Shown here: positions 1-7,038 of the stretch, one piece after another
Layout of the letters: every line of letters begins with the position of its first letter
Numbering within the stretch: the first letter of the stretch is position 1
DNA from: Clostridiales bacterium
GTDB lineage: Bacteria; Bacillota; Clostridia; Lachnospirales; WQUN01
Assembly: GCA_031271275.1 (NCBI GenBank)
Contig: JAISWA010000199.1
Location: 1 to 10,267 of the forward strand
DNA: 10,267 nt
Reading direction: 5' to 3'
Notes under the pieces: model-generated
The model's database searches: none
Told to the model about the DNA's origin: nothing
The model's input: the letters and a program-made list of their open reading frames with translations, nothing else
Made by a program: the position numbers and the translations under genes

Positions 1-1
1 A

Positions 2-24
2 GCGGTTTTTCAAAGAAAAACCGC
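2..24. repeat. Perfect 10-bp palindrome with 3-nt loop at the left edge
   Basis: The arms at 2-11 (GCGGTTTTTC) and 15-24 are perfect reverse complements around an AAA loop. The T-run lies inside the stem and no T-tract follows on either strand, so this is not a textbook intrinsic terminator. The adjoining 25-40 bases are rich in GAGCG-like units. It may be a dispersed intergenic palindromic element or the end of an upstream transcript. No gene can be supported in positions 1-112: one frame is open from the left edge to a TAA at 118-120, but it runs through the cheA promoter and its translation resembles no protein I know. Confidence 0.55.
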
Positions 25-112
25 GAGCGGAGCGAACGTTCTGCCCGAATAGCAAGCAAAAATTACCTCTGTACAACTGTAATACTAAACCAAATAACGG
101 AAGCTGTTTTTG

Positions 113-121
113 TGGTATAAT
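113..121 (+). promoter_or_regulatory. Extended -10 promoter for the chemosensory operon
   Basis: TGG followed by a perfect TATAAT (116-121) forms an extended -10 element (TGnTATAAT). Transcription would start near 128, giving a leader of about 26 nt before the cheA ATG at 155. No good -35 hexamer lies 16-18 bp upstream (positions 92-99 are A-rich), which suits an extended -10 promoter. This makes housekeeping-sigma control more likely than the flagellar sigma-28: a TAAA occurs at 86-89, but no GCCGATAA follows at the right distance. Confidence 0.6.
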
Positions 122-140
122 GCCCGTGAATTTTCGTTTT

Positions 141-147
141 GGGGGCG
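141..147 (+). promoter_or_regulatory. Ribosome binding site deciding the cheA start
   Basis: GGGGGCG ends 7 nt before the ATG at 155. The alternative TTG at 110 lies upstream of the predicted transcription start and has no such site, so the 155 start is preferred. Confidence 0.6.
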
Positions 148-154
148 CGTCGCA

Positions 155-2689
155 ATGCAAGCCGACCTTTTCCTTGACGATTTTGAAACGGAAGCGAGAA
201 TACATATCGAAAAAATAGAAGCCGCGCTGCTTGACGGGGAATCGCTGACGGGCGACCCGCAAAAGCTGAACGGGCTTTTTCGCAACGCCCACAGCCTGAA
301 AGGGACGGCGGGCTTTTTTTCGTTGGAAAAAATCGTGGCGGTGGCGCACGAAATGGAGAGCCTCTTTTCCCGGATAAAGGACGGCGCGGTTGCGGTTTCG
401 GAAGAAATTATCGACGTCTCGCTGCAAAGCGTGGACTGCCTGAAAGATTTGGCGGACCACCTGCAGGCGGACGACGCCATCGACATTTCCGGCGTGTTGG
501 GGCAACTTAAAAAATATACCGAAACCGCCCCGGAGGAAAAGGAATTTTACGCGGCGCAATGCCCGTTCAACTTTGACGACCCCCGCATAAGCGCCGCGCT
601 GAAAGAAGCGCGGCGTTTCGGCAATAAGATTTATTATATCCGCCTCGGCTTTAACCGCGGCCTCGGGCGTTTCTTCGACCAACCCGAAATTTTTCTCGAC
701 AACTTCCTTTCCGTGGGCAGAATCATTGAGGTGATCGTAAACGACGAGCCGGTTCCCGCATCCAAAACGGAAATTAAAGCCCCCATCCTTTCCGCGCTGT
801 CAAGGCGCGACACCTCAAAGATAGAGCTGCTCGCGGCAAGCGTGTTGGAGCCGGCGCTTTTTTCCATCGCCACGGAAATAGACGCCCAAAACATCAAGCC
901 CTTAACCTATTCAAGCGTTTACGGCAAGACCGCGGAACCCGCCGCCCAAACTTACGGGCGCGTTGGCTCAGAAGATAAAAACCTCGTCATCCATTTAAAC
1001 GTCTCCGCCATTAACCATTTAATGGACCTCTCAAGCGAATTGGTGCTTGCCCGCAACCAATTGCTTTCCCTCGTGGGGAACCGCCGCAAAGCCATACCGG
1101 GGCTTGCGCCCGTGCTGCAGGATTTGGACAGGCTCACCAGCGAGATACAGGAAAAAGTCATGCTCACGCGTATGCAGCGGCTCGGCGGGGTTTTCGGCAA
1201 GTTCCCGCGTATCATCCGGGACGCCGCCAAGCGGCTCAACAAGGAAATCGCGGTGGAAATCTACGGCGACGACATACGGTTGGATAAATATTTACTGGAC
1301 GCGCTGACCGACCCCATCACCCAACTTGTGAAAAACGCCGCCGACCACGGTTTGGAACCGCCCGCCCGCCGCGCGGCGCTTGGCAAGCCGCCCAAAGGCA
1401 AAATCACCCTTAGCGCGCACACCCGCGAAGGCGCGGCATTTATCGAGGTATCGGACGACGGCGCCGGAATTGATGTCGAGGCGTTAAAGAGCCGCTCCCT
1501 TGAGCGCGGCATTGTCACCGCCGAGCAGCTTGCCGAAATGTCGCTTAATGAAATTTACGCGCTGATGTTCGAGCCGGGAATCACTACGGTGAAGCAGGTG
1601 ACCGACCTTTCCGGGCGCGGCGTGGGCATGGACATCGTAAAGACCAATATAGAAAAGCTCGGCGGCGCGATAGGCATAGAATCCGCCCGGGGCAAGGGCA
1701 CTACCTTCCGTATCAGGACGCCGCTGTCCCTTTCCGTCATAAACGCGCTTATCATCGTGATAGACGGCGTACAGTACACCGTGCCGGAAACCCATGTGGA
1801 ACGCATCGCGCGCGTTGCGAAGGGGAACGCGTCACGGCGGTTGGAACGCTTAAACGGTTCGTTGGCGCTTAGCGCAAACGGGCGGGTAATGCCCGTATTG
1901 CTCATGGACGAGATTATCGCGGCAGCCGGGAACCGCCCGCGGCATTTCGACAGGAACGCCGCCGTCGCGGAAGCCCTCGCCCGCCCCGTGGCAAAATGCC
2001 TCGTGCTGAAAGCCGGGGGCGGAACTTTCGCGCTGCTCATAGACGACGCGTTGGAAACGGTGGAGACGCTGATTAAGCCGCTGCCGGTTTTCCTGCGGGA
2101 CTGCGGCTGTTATTCCGGCGTAACGGTGCTTGGCGACGGCAGCGCCGTCGCCATACTCGACACCGAAAATATACTGCGCATGGCAAAAATAGAGGAAGCG
2201 CCCGAGCGGGAAGAAGCGGAAAAGGAAGTTTTACCTGCCGGAGACGTAAAAACCGCCATCATCTTCCAATGCTCCGGGGCGGAATATTTCGCGTTGGAAA
2301 CAAAGGATTTGCTGCGGATAGAATCCGTAAGCGCCGGCTGTATACAGGAAGTGGGGGAAGACCGTTTCGTCAACGTAGCCGGTACTACGGTGCGGGTGGC
2401 GCGTCCCGAGGATTACGCGCCGGTGCAAAAACAGGACTACGCCAAAAATAAGCTGTATCTGCTTACCCTTAAAAAGGGCGCGTCCCCCGTGGGCCTGCTC
2501 GCGGGGAAGGTGCTCGACAAAGCCGAGGGCGCTTTCCCGATAGAAACGGAAAATATGTACAGCGACTTCATACACGGCACCTGCGCGTTTGACGAGAAGG
2601 TGCTGATCTTTTTAAACGCGGAAGCGATTATCCGTGAAATCGAGGACGGCAAGCAAAGTAAAAAAAACCTGAAAACCTTTGAGGCGTGA
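155..2689 (+). CDS. cheA: Chemotaxis histidine kinase CheA with an extra C-terminal CheW-like domain
   Basis: Cytoplasmic kinase of 844 aa that would autophosphorylate a histidine under control of the receptor-CheW array and pass the phosphate to response regulators. Domains in order: Hpt/P1 at about 1-110 with phosphorylatable His46 (NAHSLKGTAGFF); a P2-like region at about 135-250; P3 dimerisation at about 278-365; HATPase/P4 at about 366-522 with N-box Asn394 and DHG 397-399, G1 box DDGAGID 434-440 and G2 box GRGVGMD 487-493; P5 CheW-like at about 525-676; and a second CheW-like region at about 697-830. Most CheAs end after P5. Gln390 stands where the N-box usually has the first His (HLxxN). 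The ATG at 155 is chosen because GGGGGCG at 141-147 is well spaced. A longer in-frame reading from TTG 110 would overlap the -10 promoter box. First gene of the operon; it stops 1 nt before cheW. Confidence 0.95.
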   Translation: MQADLFLDDFETEARIHIEKIEAALLDGESLTGDPQKLNGLFRNAHSLKGTAGFFSLEKIVAVAHEMESLFSRIKDGAVAVSEEIIDVSLQSVDCLKDLADHLQADDAIDISGVLGQLKKYTETAPEEKEFYAAQCPFNFDDPRISAALKEARRFGNKIYYIRLGFNRGLGRFFDQPEIFLDNFLSVGRIIEVIVNDEPVPASKTEIKAPILSALSRRDTSKIELLAASVLEPALFSIATEIDAQNIKPLTYSSVYGKTAEPAAQTYGRVGSEDKNLVIHLNVSAINHLMDLSSELVLARNQLLSLVGNRRKAIPGLAPVLQDLDRLTSEIQEKVMLTRMQRLGGVFGKFPRIIRDAAKRLNKEIAVEIYGDDIRLDKYLLDALTDPITQLVKNAADHGLEPPARRAALGKPPKGKITLSAHTREGAAFIEVSDDGAGIDVEALKSRSLERGIVTAEQLAEMSLNEIYALMFEPGITTVKQVTDLSGRGVGMDIVKTNIEKLGGAIGIESARGKGTTFRIRTPLSLSVINALIIVIDGVQYTVPETHVERIARVAKGNASRRLERLNGSLALSANGRVMPVLLMDEIIAAAGNRPRHFDRNAAVAEALARPVAKCLVLKAGGGTFALLIDDALETVETLIKPLPVFLRDCGCYSGVTVLGDGSAVAILDTENILRMAKIEEAPEREEAEKEVLPAGDVKTAIIFQCSGAEYFALETKDLLRIESVSAGCIQEVGEDRFVNVAGTTVRVARPEDYAPVQKQDYAKNKLYLLTLKKGASPVGLLAGKVLDKAEGAFPIETENMYSDFIHGTCAFDEKVLIFLNAEAIIREIEDGKQSKKNLKTFEA

Positions 2690-2690
2690 C

Positions 2691-3149
2691 ATGAGGGGTC
2701 TTAGTTTCTTTATAAATGACGAGTTATACGCGGCGGACGTTACAAGGGTTGCGAAAATCGTCCGCCACCTTTCCGTGACGCCCGTGCCCGCCGCCCGGGA
2801 GGCAGTCCTGGGTATCGCCAATTTAAAGGGCAAGGTGGTTACGGTCTTAGACCCGCGGGCGCTCTTAGCCGCCCCCGGCGAAGCGGTTCAGCGGAACAAC
2901 CCCGTCGGTTCCGTAAAAGCCGTGGTGTTCAAGCCTTTTTCCGAAAACGGCGACCCCATAGGGCTGCGGATAGACCGGCAGGGCGGTTTGATTTCCGTGG
3001 ACGACGAAAACATCCTGCCCCCGCCCGTCGCGGACGGCGCGGGTATTGTTGCGGGCGTCGCGGAACTGGAAGGGCGCTTATACCGAATACTGGACGTAAA
3101 CCATATCATAAACCGAAAAGAAGGGACGGACAGGGATGAAAGGTTTTAA
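2691..3149 (+). CDS. cheW: Chemotaxis adaptor protein CheW
   Basis: A 152-aa single-domain protein of the CheW fold. CheW links MCP hairpin tips to the CheA P5 domain in the receptor array. Visible family features are the N-terminal strand pair (LSFFINDELYAADVTRV), the LGIANLKGKVVTVLDPR segment at about residues 40-56 (equivalent to the conserved NLRG..PVxDL) and a C-terminal LEGRLYRILDVNHII strand/helix. The length is normal. The ATG at 2691 is chosen because GAGG at 2681-2684 is 6 nt upstream; a TTG at 2679 lies inside the cheA end and has no site of its own. It starts 1 nt after the cheA stop, and its last 14 nt overlap the MCP gene. Confidence 0.93.
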   Translation: MRGLSFFINDELYAADVTRVAKIVRHLSVTPVPAAREAVLGIANLKGKVVTVLDPRALLAAPGEAVQRNNPVGSVKAVVFKPFSENGDPIGLRIDRQGGLISVDDENILPPPVADGAGIVAGVAELEGRLYRILDVNHIINRKEGTDRDERF

Positions 3150-5142
3150 GCATATTAAAATAAGGGCGAAGCTGCTCGCGGCGTTCATATTCGTCGCGCT
3201 GACCATGGCGGCGGTTTCCGTGGTCGCTATGGTAGAGATTTATACCACGAGCAAAACGGACGGCGTACTGTTCGAAACGGTGATTCAGCCGCAGGGTTAC
3301 CTGACGGACGTGTCGCTGAATATTGAAAGTATGCGCGTGGAATTGCGCAACGCCTTGCTGACCGACAACCAGAAGGAACAGGAGGCGCTGCTTTCCGAAG
3401 TTAAAAACAGCCTTGCCGAAGCCAAGCGCATGGCGGCGCTGTTTGGCGAGACCATCATCCTGAACCCCACAAAGTACGCGTTTGACGAGTTTAACAAAAA
3501 CCTGGCGGAATTTGAGCGGAGAATGGACGAGTTCTTCCGTCTGATACAAACCGACAAAACAGCCGCGTACAGTTACCTGCGGGGCGATATGGCGCCCATC
3601 GCGCAGCGGTGCATGGACAGCATCAATGACATGAACAACGGGAAGTTTGAGTACGGGCGGGGTATCTCCGAAGATACCATCGCCAGTTCGGAAAAAACGT
3701 TTAACATCCTGCTCTGGACTTCCATTGCCGGGTTTGCCGCCACGCTCGGCTTCGGGATGTATTTTTCCCTTGCCACAAGCCGCCCGCTTATCCGGGGAAT
3801 GGAAATACTCACGAAGGCTGCCGACGGCGACTTTACCGTCAGGCTGCCCGATTTTTACGGGGCGGAAATCGGTCAGCTTTTCCGGGCAAGCAACGAATTG
3901 ATTGCCTTCTGCAACAATTCCGTTTCCAGTATGACCGCCATCATTTTCAAGCTGCGCACCCTCGCGCAAAGCCTGAACGCCATCTCGTCGGACATGGCGG
4001 TGAACAGCAAGGGGCTTAACGAGCAGACTTCCTTCGTGAGCACCACCACGGAGGAATTTTCCGCCGGGATGTCCCAGTCGAGCAACTCGCTTTCCACGGT
4101 AAGCACGCATATCAGCGCGGTCGCCACGTCCATCGAGGAAATAAACGCCACCCTCGGCGCGGTGGCGGCGGCGGCGGAGGAGACCAATGTGCGCGTGGAA
4201 CAGTCTAGCGCCCTGGTGGACAGCATACAGAACAGCATCGCGAAGGCGTCGGGCTCGGTCAACCGCGTTTCGGAAGTTTTCAACAGCGTAGCCTCCAGTG
4301 TGGGCGAAATTAACAAATCCATCTCCACGGTGAGCGAGCACAGTGTGGAAGCCATGAACAAAATGGCGGAAGCCGACGAAAAGGCGCGCAACACCAACAA
4401 AATCATCCAGCGCCTTGAAGCGGCGAGCAAACAGATTGGCAAAATCGTTAACGTCATCAACGACATTGCCGACCAGACCAACATGCTCGCGCTTAACGCC
4501 GCCATAGAAGCGGCAGGCGCGGGCGACGCGGGCAAAGGCTTCATGGTAGTGGCAAGCGAGGTAAAGGACCTTGCGAAGCAGACCGCCGAAGCCACGGACG
4601 AAATCGCGGAGCAGATTGAAAAAATGCAGAGCAATATGCCGGAAGCGGTAGGCGCGGTTTCCGAAATAACGGCTATTATCAACGGCATGACAGGGTTTAT
4701 GAATTCGTTCTCACAGGAAATTAAGCAGCAGGGCAAGCGCAGCGACCAGATAGCCAACGAGTCAAACGCCGCGGCAAACCGTATGAAGGACGTCACCACC
4801 GAAATGAACCGCATTTCCGAAAACGCGCTTTCGGTAACGCGCACGGTGGTGGAATCCACCAAGGGCGTAAACGAGATCGCGAAGTCCACCGCCGAGCTTG
4901 TAACCGGCACGCAGGAAATCGCCATGAACTCGGAACGGGCATCCAATAATATCAACGAGATAAGCCGTACCATGAAGGAAATGACCGCGGGGCTGATTGA
5001 CATTTCCAGAAACACCCAGTTAATCAATCAGGAAGCGGGCTCCGTGCAGAACAGCGCGGACATGGCGAGGAATTCGAGCGAGCAGCTTTTGGAAGTCGCC
5101 CGGGAATTAGAGCATTATACGGAACGCTTTACCACTAAATAA
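3136..5142 (+). CDS. Methyl-accepting chemotaxis protein (4-helix-bundle-type sensor, HAMP, long signalling hairpin)
   Basis: Transmembrane receptor of 668 aa that controls CheA. TM1 lies at about 12-34. An extracytoplasmic, mostly helical sensor of about 155 residues (35-189) is compatible with the 4HB_MCP type, but its ligand is unknown. TM2 is at about 190-213 and HAMP at about 212-266, followed by a long coiled-coil signalling domain. The hairpin tip is unmistakable at 436-480 (IADQTNMLALNAAIEAAGAG, then KGFMVVASEVKDLA). It has Gly461 where many MCPs have Arg. Two Glu pairs match the methylation consensus: E306/E307 (STTTEEFSAG) and E334/E335 (ATSIEEINAT), 28 residues (four heptads) apart, so CheR and CheB have plausible substrates here. 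Both are encoded as Glu, so no deamidation is needed. There is no C-terminal NWETF-type CheR tether. The start is supported by AAGGGA at 3121-3126. Confidence 0.94.
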   Translation: MKGFKHIKIRAKLLAAFIFVALTMAAVSVVAMVEIYTTSKTDGVLFETVIQPQGYLTDVSLNIESMRVELRNALLTDNQKEQEALLSEVKNSLAEAKRMAALFGETIILNPTKYAFDEFNKNLAEFERRMDEFFRLIQTDKTAAYSYLRGDMAPIAQRCMDSINDMNNGKFEYGRGISEDTIASSEKTFNILLWTSIAGFAATLGFGMYFSLATSRPLIRGMEILTKAADGDFTVRLPDFYGAEIGQLFRASNELIAFCNNSVSSMTAIIFKLRTLAQSLNAISSDMAVNSKGLNEQTSFVSTTTEEFSAGMSQSSNSLSTVSTHISAVATSIEEINATLGAVAAAAEETNVRVEQSSALVDSIQNSIAKASGSVNRVSEVFNSVASSVGEINKSISTVSEHSVEAMNKMAEADEKARNTNKIIQRLEAASKQIGKIVNVINDIADQTNMLALNAAIEAAGAGDAGKGFMVVASEVKDLAKQTAEATDEIAEQIEKMQSNMPEAVGAVSEITAIINGMTGFMNSFSQEIKQQGKRSDQIANESNAAANRMKDVTTEMNRISENALSVTRTVVESTKGVNEIAKSTAELVTGTQEIAMNSERASNNINEISRTMKEMTAGLIDISRNTQLINQEAGSVQNSADMARNSSEQLLEVARELEHYTERFTTK

Positions 5143-5144
5143 AC

Positions 5145-6167
5145 ATGGAGAAAATCAAAATACTGGTTGCGGACGCGTCCTCCGTCTACAGGCAGATGTT
5201 CGTCAGCGCCGCGGAGGCGCTTGGGAATATTGCGGTATACTGCGTGACCGACGGGCGCGAGGCGCAGGAAAATATCCGGTATCACGCTTACGCGGCGGCG
5301 GTGATTGACGCGGAAATCCCCGGGGTTAATGTGCGCGAGCTGATGCGCGATATCTCCCGCATCCGGGGGCAAAAGCCCGTAGTGATTATCGTCGCGAGGC
5401 CGTCCTTCGCAAGCGAGGCGTTTTACGATGAAATGCTCGCGTTGGGCGCGTATGACTGCGTGACGAAACCCCTGAATAAAAATTACGCGGAAAATTTCGA
5501 GACCATGATTCGCGGGCTTTCCAACATCATGGACTACTTAAAAAAAACCCCGACCCAAGCCAGCCCGCCCGCGCCCCAAAAATTCCTGGCGGATATCGTG
5601 CTTATCGCTTCGTCTACCGGCGGGCCTTCGGCGCTTGGCAAAATACTGGCGCAGCTTGACGGGGATTTCCCCGTGCCGATACTGATCGTACAGCATATGC
5701 CGCTGCATTTTATAGATTCGATGGCGGATAGTTTGAATTTGAAGTGCCGGTTAAACGTAAAAATAGCCTGCCACGGGGAAGAAGCGCAGGCGGGTACGGT
5801 TTATATCGCGCCGGGAAAAAGCCACATGAAGCTCGGGCCGAAGAAAAAAATCGCCATCGAGGTTTCCGCGCCGGTCAACGGCGTGCAACCCTCCGCGGAC
5901 GTGCTTTTTGATTCGGCGGCGGAAAGTTTCAACGGCGCGGTATTGGCGGTGGTGCTTACGGGCATGGGGCGCGACGGCGCCGCCGGGGTGGCGCGTTTGA
6001 AGGAAAAATTGAACTGTTACTGCATCGCGCAAAGCGAGCGCACCTGCGTCGTTTACGGAATGCCCCGCTCCGTGGCGGAAAGCGGCTTGGCAGACGCGGC
6101 GCTTGATTTGGAAGACATACCGGCTGCCATGACAAAACTATGCGCGGGAAAAAACAGCGCACCGTAA
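5145..6167 (+). CDS. cheB: Receptor glutamate methylesterase CheB with a degenerate receiver domain
   Basis: A 340-aa protein that would remove methyl groups from MCP glutamates, countering CheR. An N-terminal receiver (about 4-125) is followed by a linker with a Pro-rich stretch (135-144) and a C-terminal esterase domain (about 149-335). The catalytic triad is intact: Ser157 (SSTGG), His184 (VQHMP) and Asp277 (GMGRDG). GTVYIAPGKSHM at 217-228 is also typical. The receiver keeps Asp10, the phosphoacceptor Asp55 (IDAEIPG) and Lys108 (TKP). It has Ala9 in place of the first acidic-pocket Asp and Val83/Ala84 where Ser/Thr is expected, so activation by CheA phosphate may be weak or different. The ATG comes 2 nt after the MCP stop with no recognisable Shine-Dalgarno sequence, which suggests translational coupling. 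Confidence 0.93.
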   Translation: MEKIKILVADASSVYRQMFVSAAEALGNIAVYCVTDGREAQENIRYHAYAAAVIDAEIPGVNVRELMRDISRIRGQKPVVIIVARPSFASEAFYDEMLALGAYDCVTKPLNKNYAENFETMIRGLSNIMDYLKKTPTQASPPAPQKFLADIVLIASSTGGPSALGKILAQLDGDFPVPILIVQHMPLHFIDSMADSLNLKCRLNVKIACHGEEAQAGTVYIAPGKSHMKLGPKKKIAIEVSAPVNGVQPSADVLFDSAAESFNGAVLAVVLTGMGRDGAAGVARLKEKLNCYCIAQSERTCVVYGMPRSVAESGLADAALDLEDIPAAMTKLCAGKNSAP

Positions 6168-6183
6168 AAAAGAGTTGAGCGCA

Positions 6184-7017
6184 ATGGAAAACGAAGCGGC
6201 GTTCCAACGGCTGCGAGCCTATATCGTCCACCTGTGCGGCATCGACATCCCTTCGGGGAAGTCTTATTTGTTTGAGACGCGGTTCGCGCGGATGATGGCG
6301 GAGAACGGAATCCATGATTTTGAGGAATTTTATCAGCTCATACTCGCGAGCGGCGGCGCCCTTGACCAACCGCTCATCAACGCCATAGCCACCCATGAGA
6401 CGCAGTGGTTCCGCGACAGCGCGCCCTGGAACGTGATAGAGGAAACACTGCTTCCCCGATGGATATGCGAGATTGCCGAAGGGCGCAGGAACCGTATACG
6501 CATTTGGTTCTCCGCCGTGTCTACGGGACAGGAAGCGTATTCCACGGTGATGTGCATCGACCGGTATTTACGCAAAAACCATATAAAAGAAGTCAGCCTT
6601 TCCAACTTCTATTTTTTTGCCACGGATATTTCGGTAAACGCCGTCGGTATCGCGAAAAAGGGAAGGTACAACCGCATCAGCATTACGCGGGGTTTGGGCG
6701 GCGCGTACAGGAACGAATACTTCGCCAATGACGGCTCCGTCTGGGAAATTGACGAGCGGATACGCCGCGCGGTAAGTTTCCGGCAGCTCAACCTGCTTGG
6801 CGATTACAGCGCGCTCGGGCATTTTGATTTGATCTTCTGCCGGTATCTGCTGATATATTTCCCGCAGGATATCCAAAAAAAGGTCGCGTATAAGATGCAC
6901 AACGCGCTGACGGTCGGGGGCGTGCTCTTTACCGGCAACTACGTGATGCTCGATTTGTTCAGCCCGTATTTTGACCCCTGCCATTACGGGAATATGACGT
7001 ATTACGCAAAAAAATGA
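6184..7017 (+). CDS. cheR: Chemotaxis protein methyltransferase CheR
   Basis: S-adenosylmethionine-dependent enzyme of 277 aa, normal for CheR, that would methylate Glu residues of the MCP. An N-terminal helical part (about 1-80) ends in the family motif THETQWFRD (70-78). The methyltransferase fold carries STGQEAYS (113-120), ATDIS (146-150), GRY (160-162), QLNLL (201-205) and FDLIFCRYLLIYF (214-226). In nearly all CheRs the last motif reads FCRN; here Asn is replaced by Tyr221. The usual Glu after the late glycine motif (LGxxE) is also absent (FTGNYVM). The fold assignment is firm, but activity is less certain. There is no TPR extension. The ATG at 6184 lies 9 nt after GAG (6172-6174); a TTG at 6175 is an alternative. 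Last gene of the operon, 16 nt after cheB. Confidence 0.9.
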   Translation: MENEAAFQRLRAYIVHLCGIDIPSGKSYLFETRFARMMAENGIHDFEEFYQLILASGGALDQPLINAIATHETQWFRDSAPWNVIEETLLPRWICEIAEGRRNRIRIWFSAVSTGQEAYSTVMCIDRYLRKNHIKEVSLSNFYFFATDISVNAVGIAKKGRYNRISITRGLGGAYRNEYFANDGSVWEIDERIRRAVSFRQLNLLGDYSALGHFDLIFCRYLLIYFPQDIQKKVAYKMHNALTVGGVLFTGNYVMLDLFSPYFDPCHYGNMTYYAKK

Positions 7018-7038
7018 CAGGCTGCGTTTGATGTTTGA

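Noticed and set aside
69..81. CTGTA direct repeat (69-73 and 77-81) upstream of the cheA promoter as an activator site
   Set aside because: The 5-bp units are too short to support a binding site without other evidence.
110..154. A TTG start giving a 15-residue longer CheA
   Set aside because: The TTG overlaps the extended -10 promoter and lies upstream of the likely transcription start; the ATG at 155 has a good ribosome binding site and begins directly with the Hpt domain.
2660..2668. A8-C run near the cheA end, containing an in-frame A AAA AAC slippery heptamer
   Set aside because: A -1 shift would meet a stop within a few codons and add nothing; no downstream stimulator is seen.
3106..4341. 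411-aa minus-strand open frame opposite cheW and the MCP gene
   Set aside because: It is a shadow of the coding strand in GC-rich sequence; the translation has no recognisable motif, while the opposite strand is clearly cheW and MCP.
3873..5027. 384-aa minus-strand open frame opposite the MCP gene, hydrophobic-looking
   Set aside because: The hydrophobic stretches are the antisense of the Ala/Glu/Ser coiled coil of the MCP; no start signal or family match.
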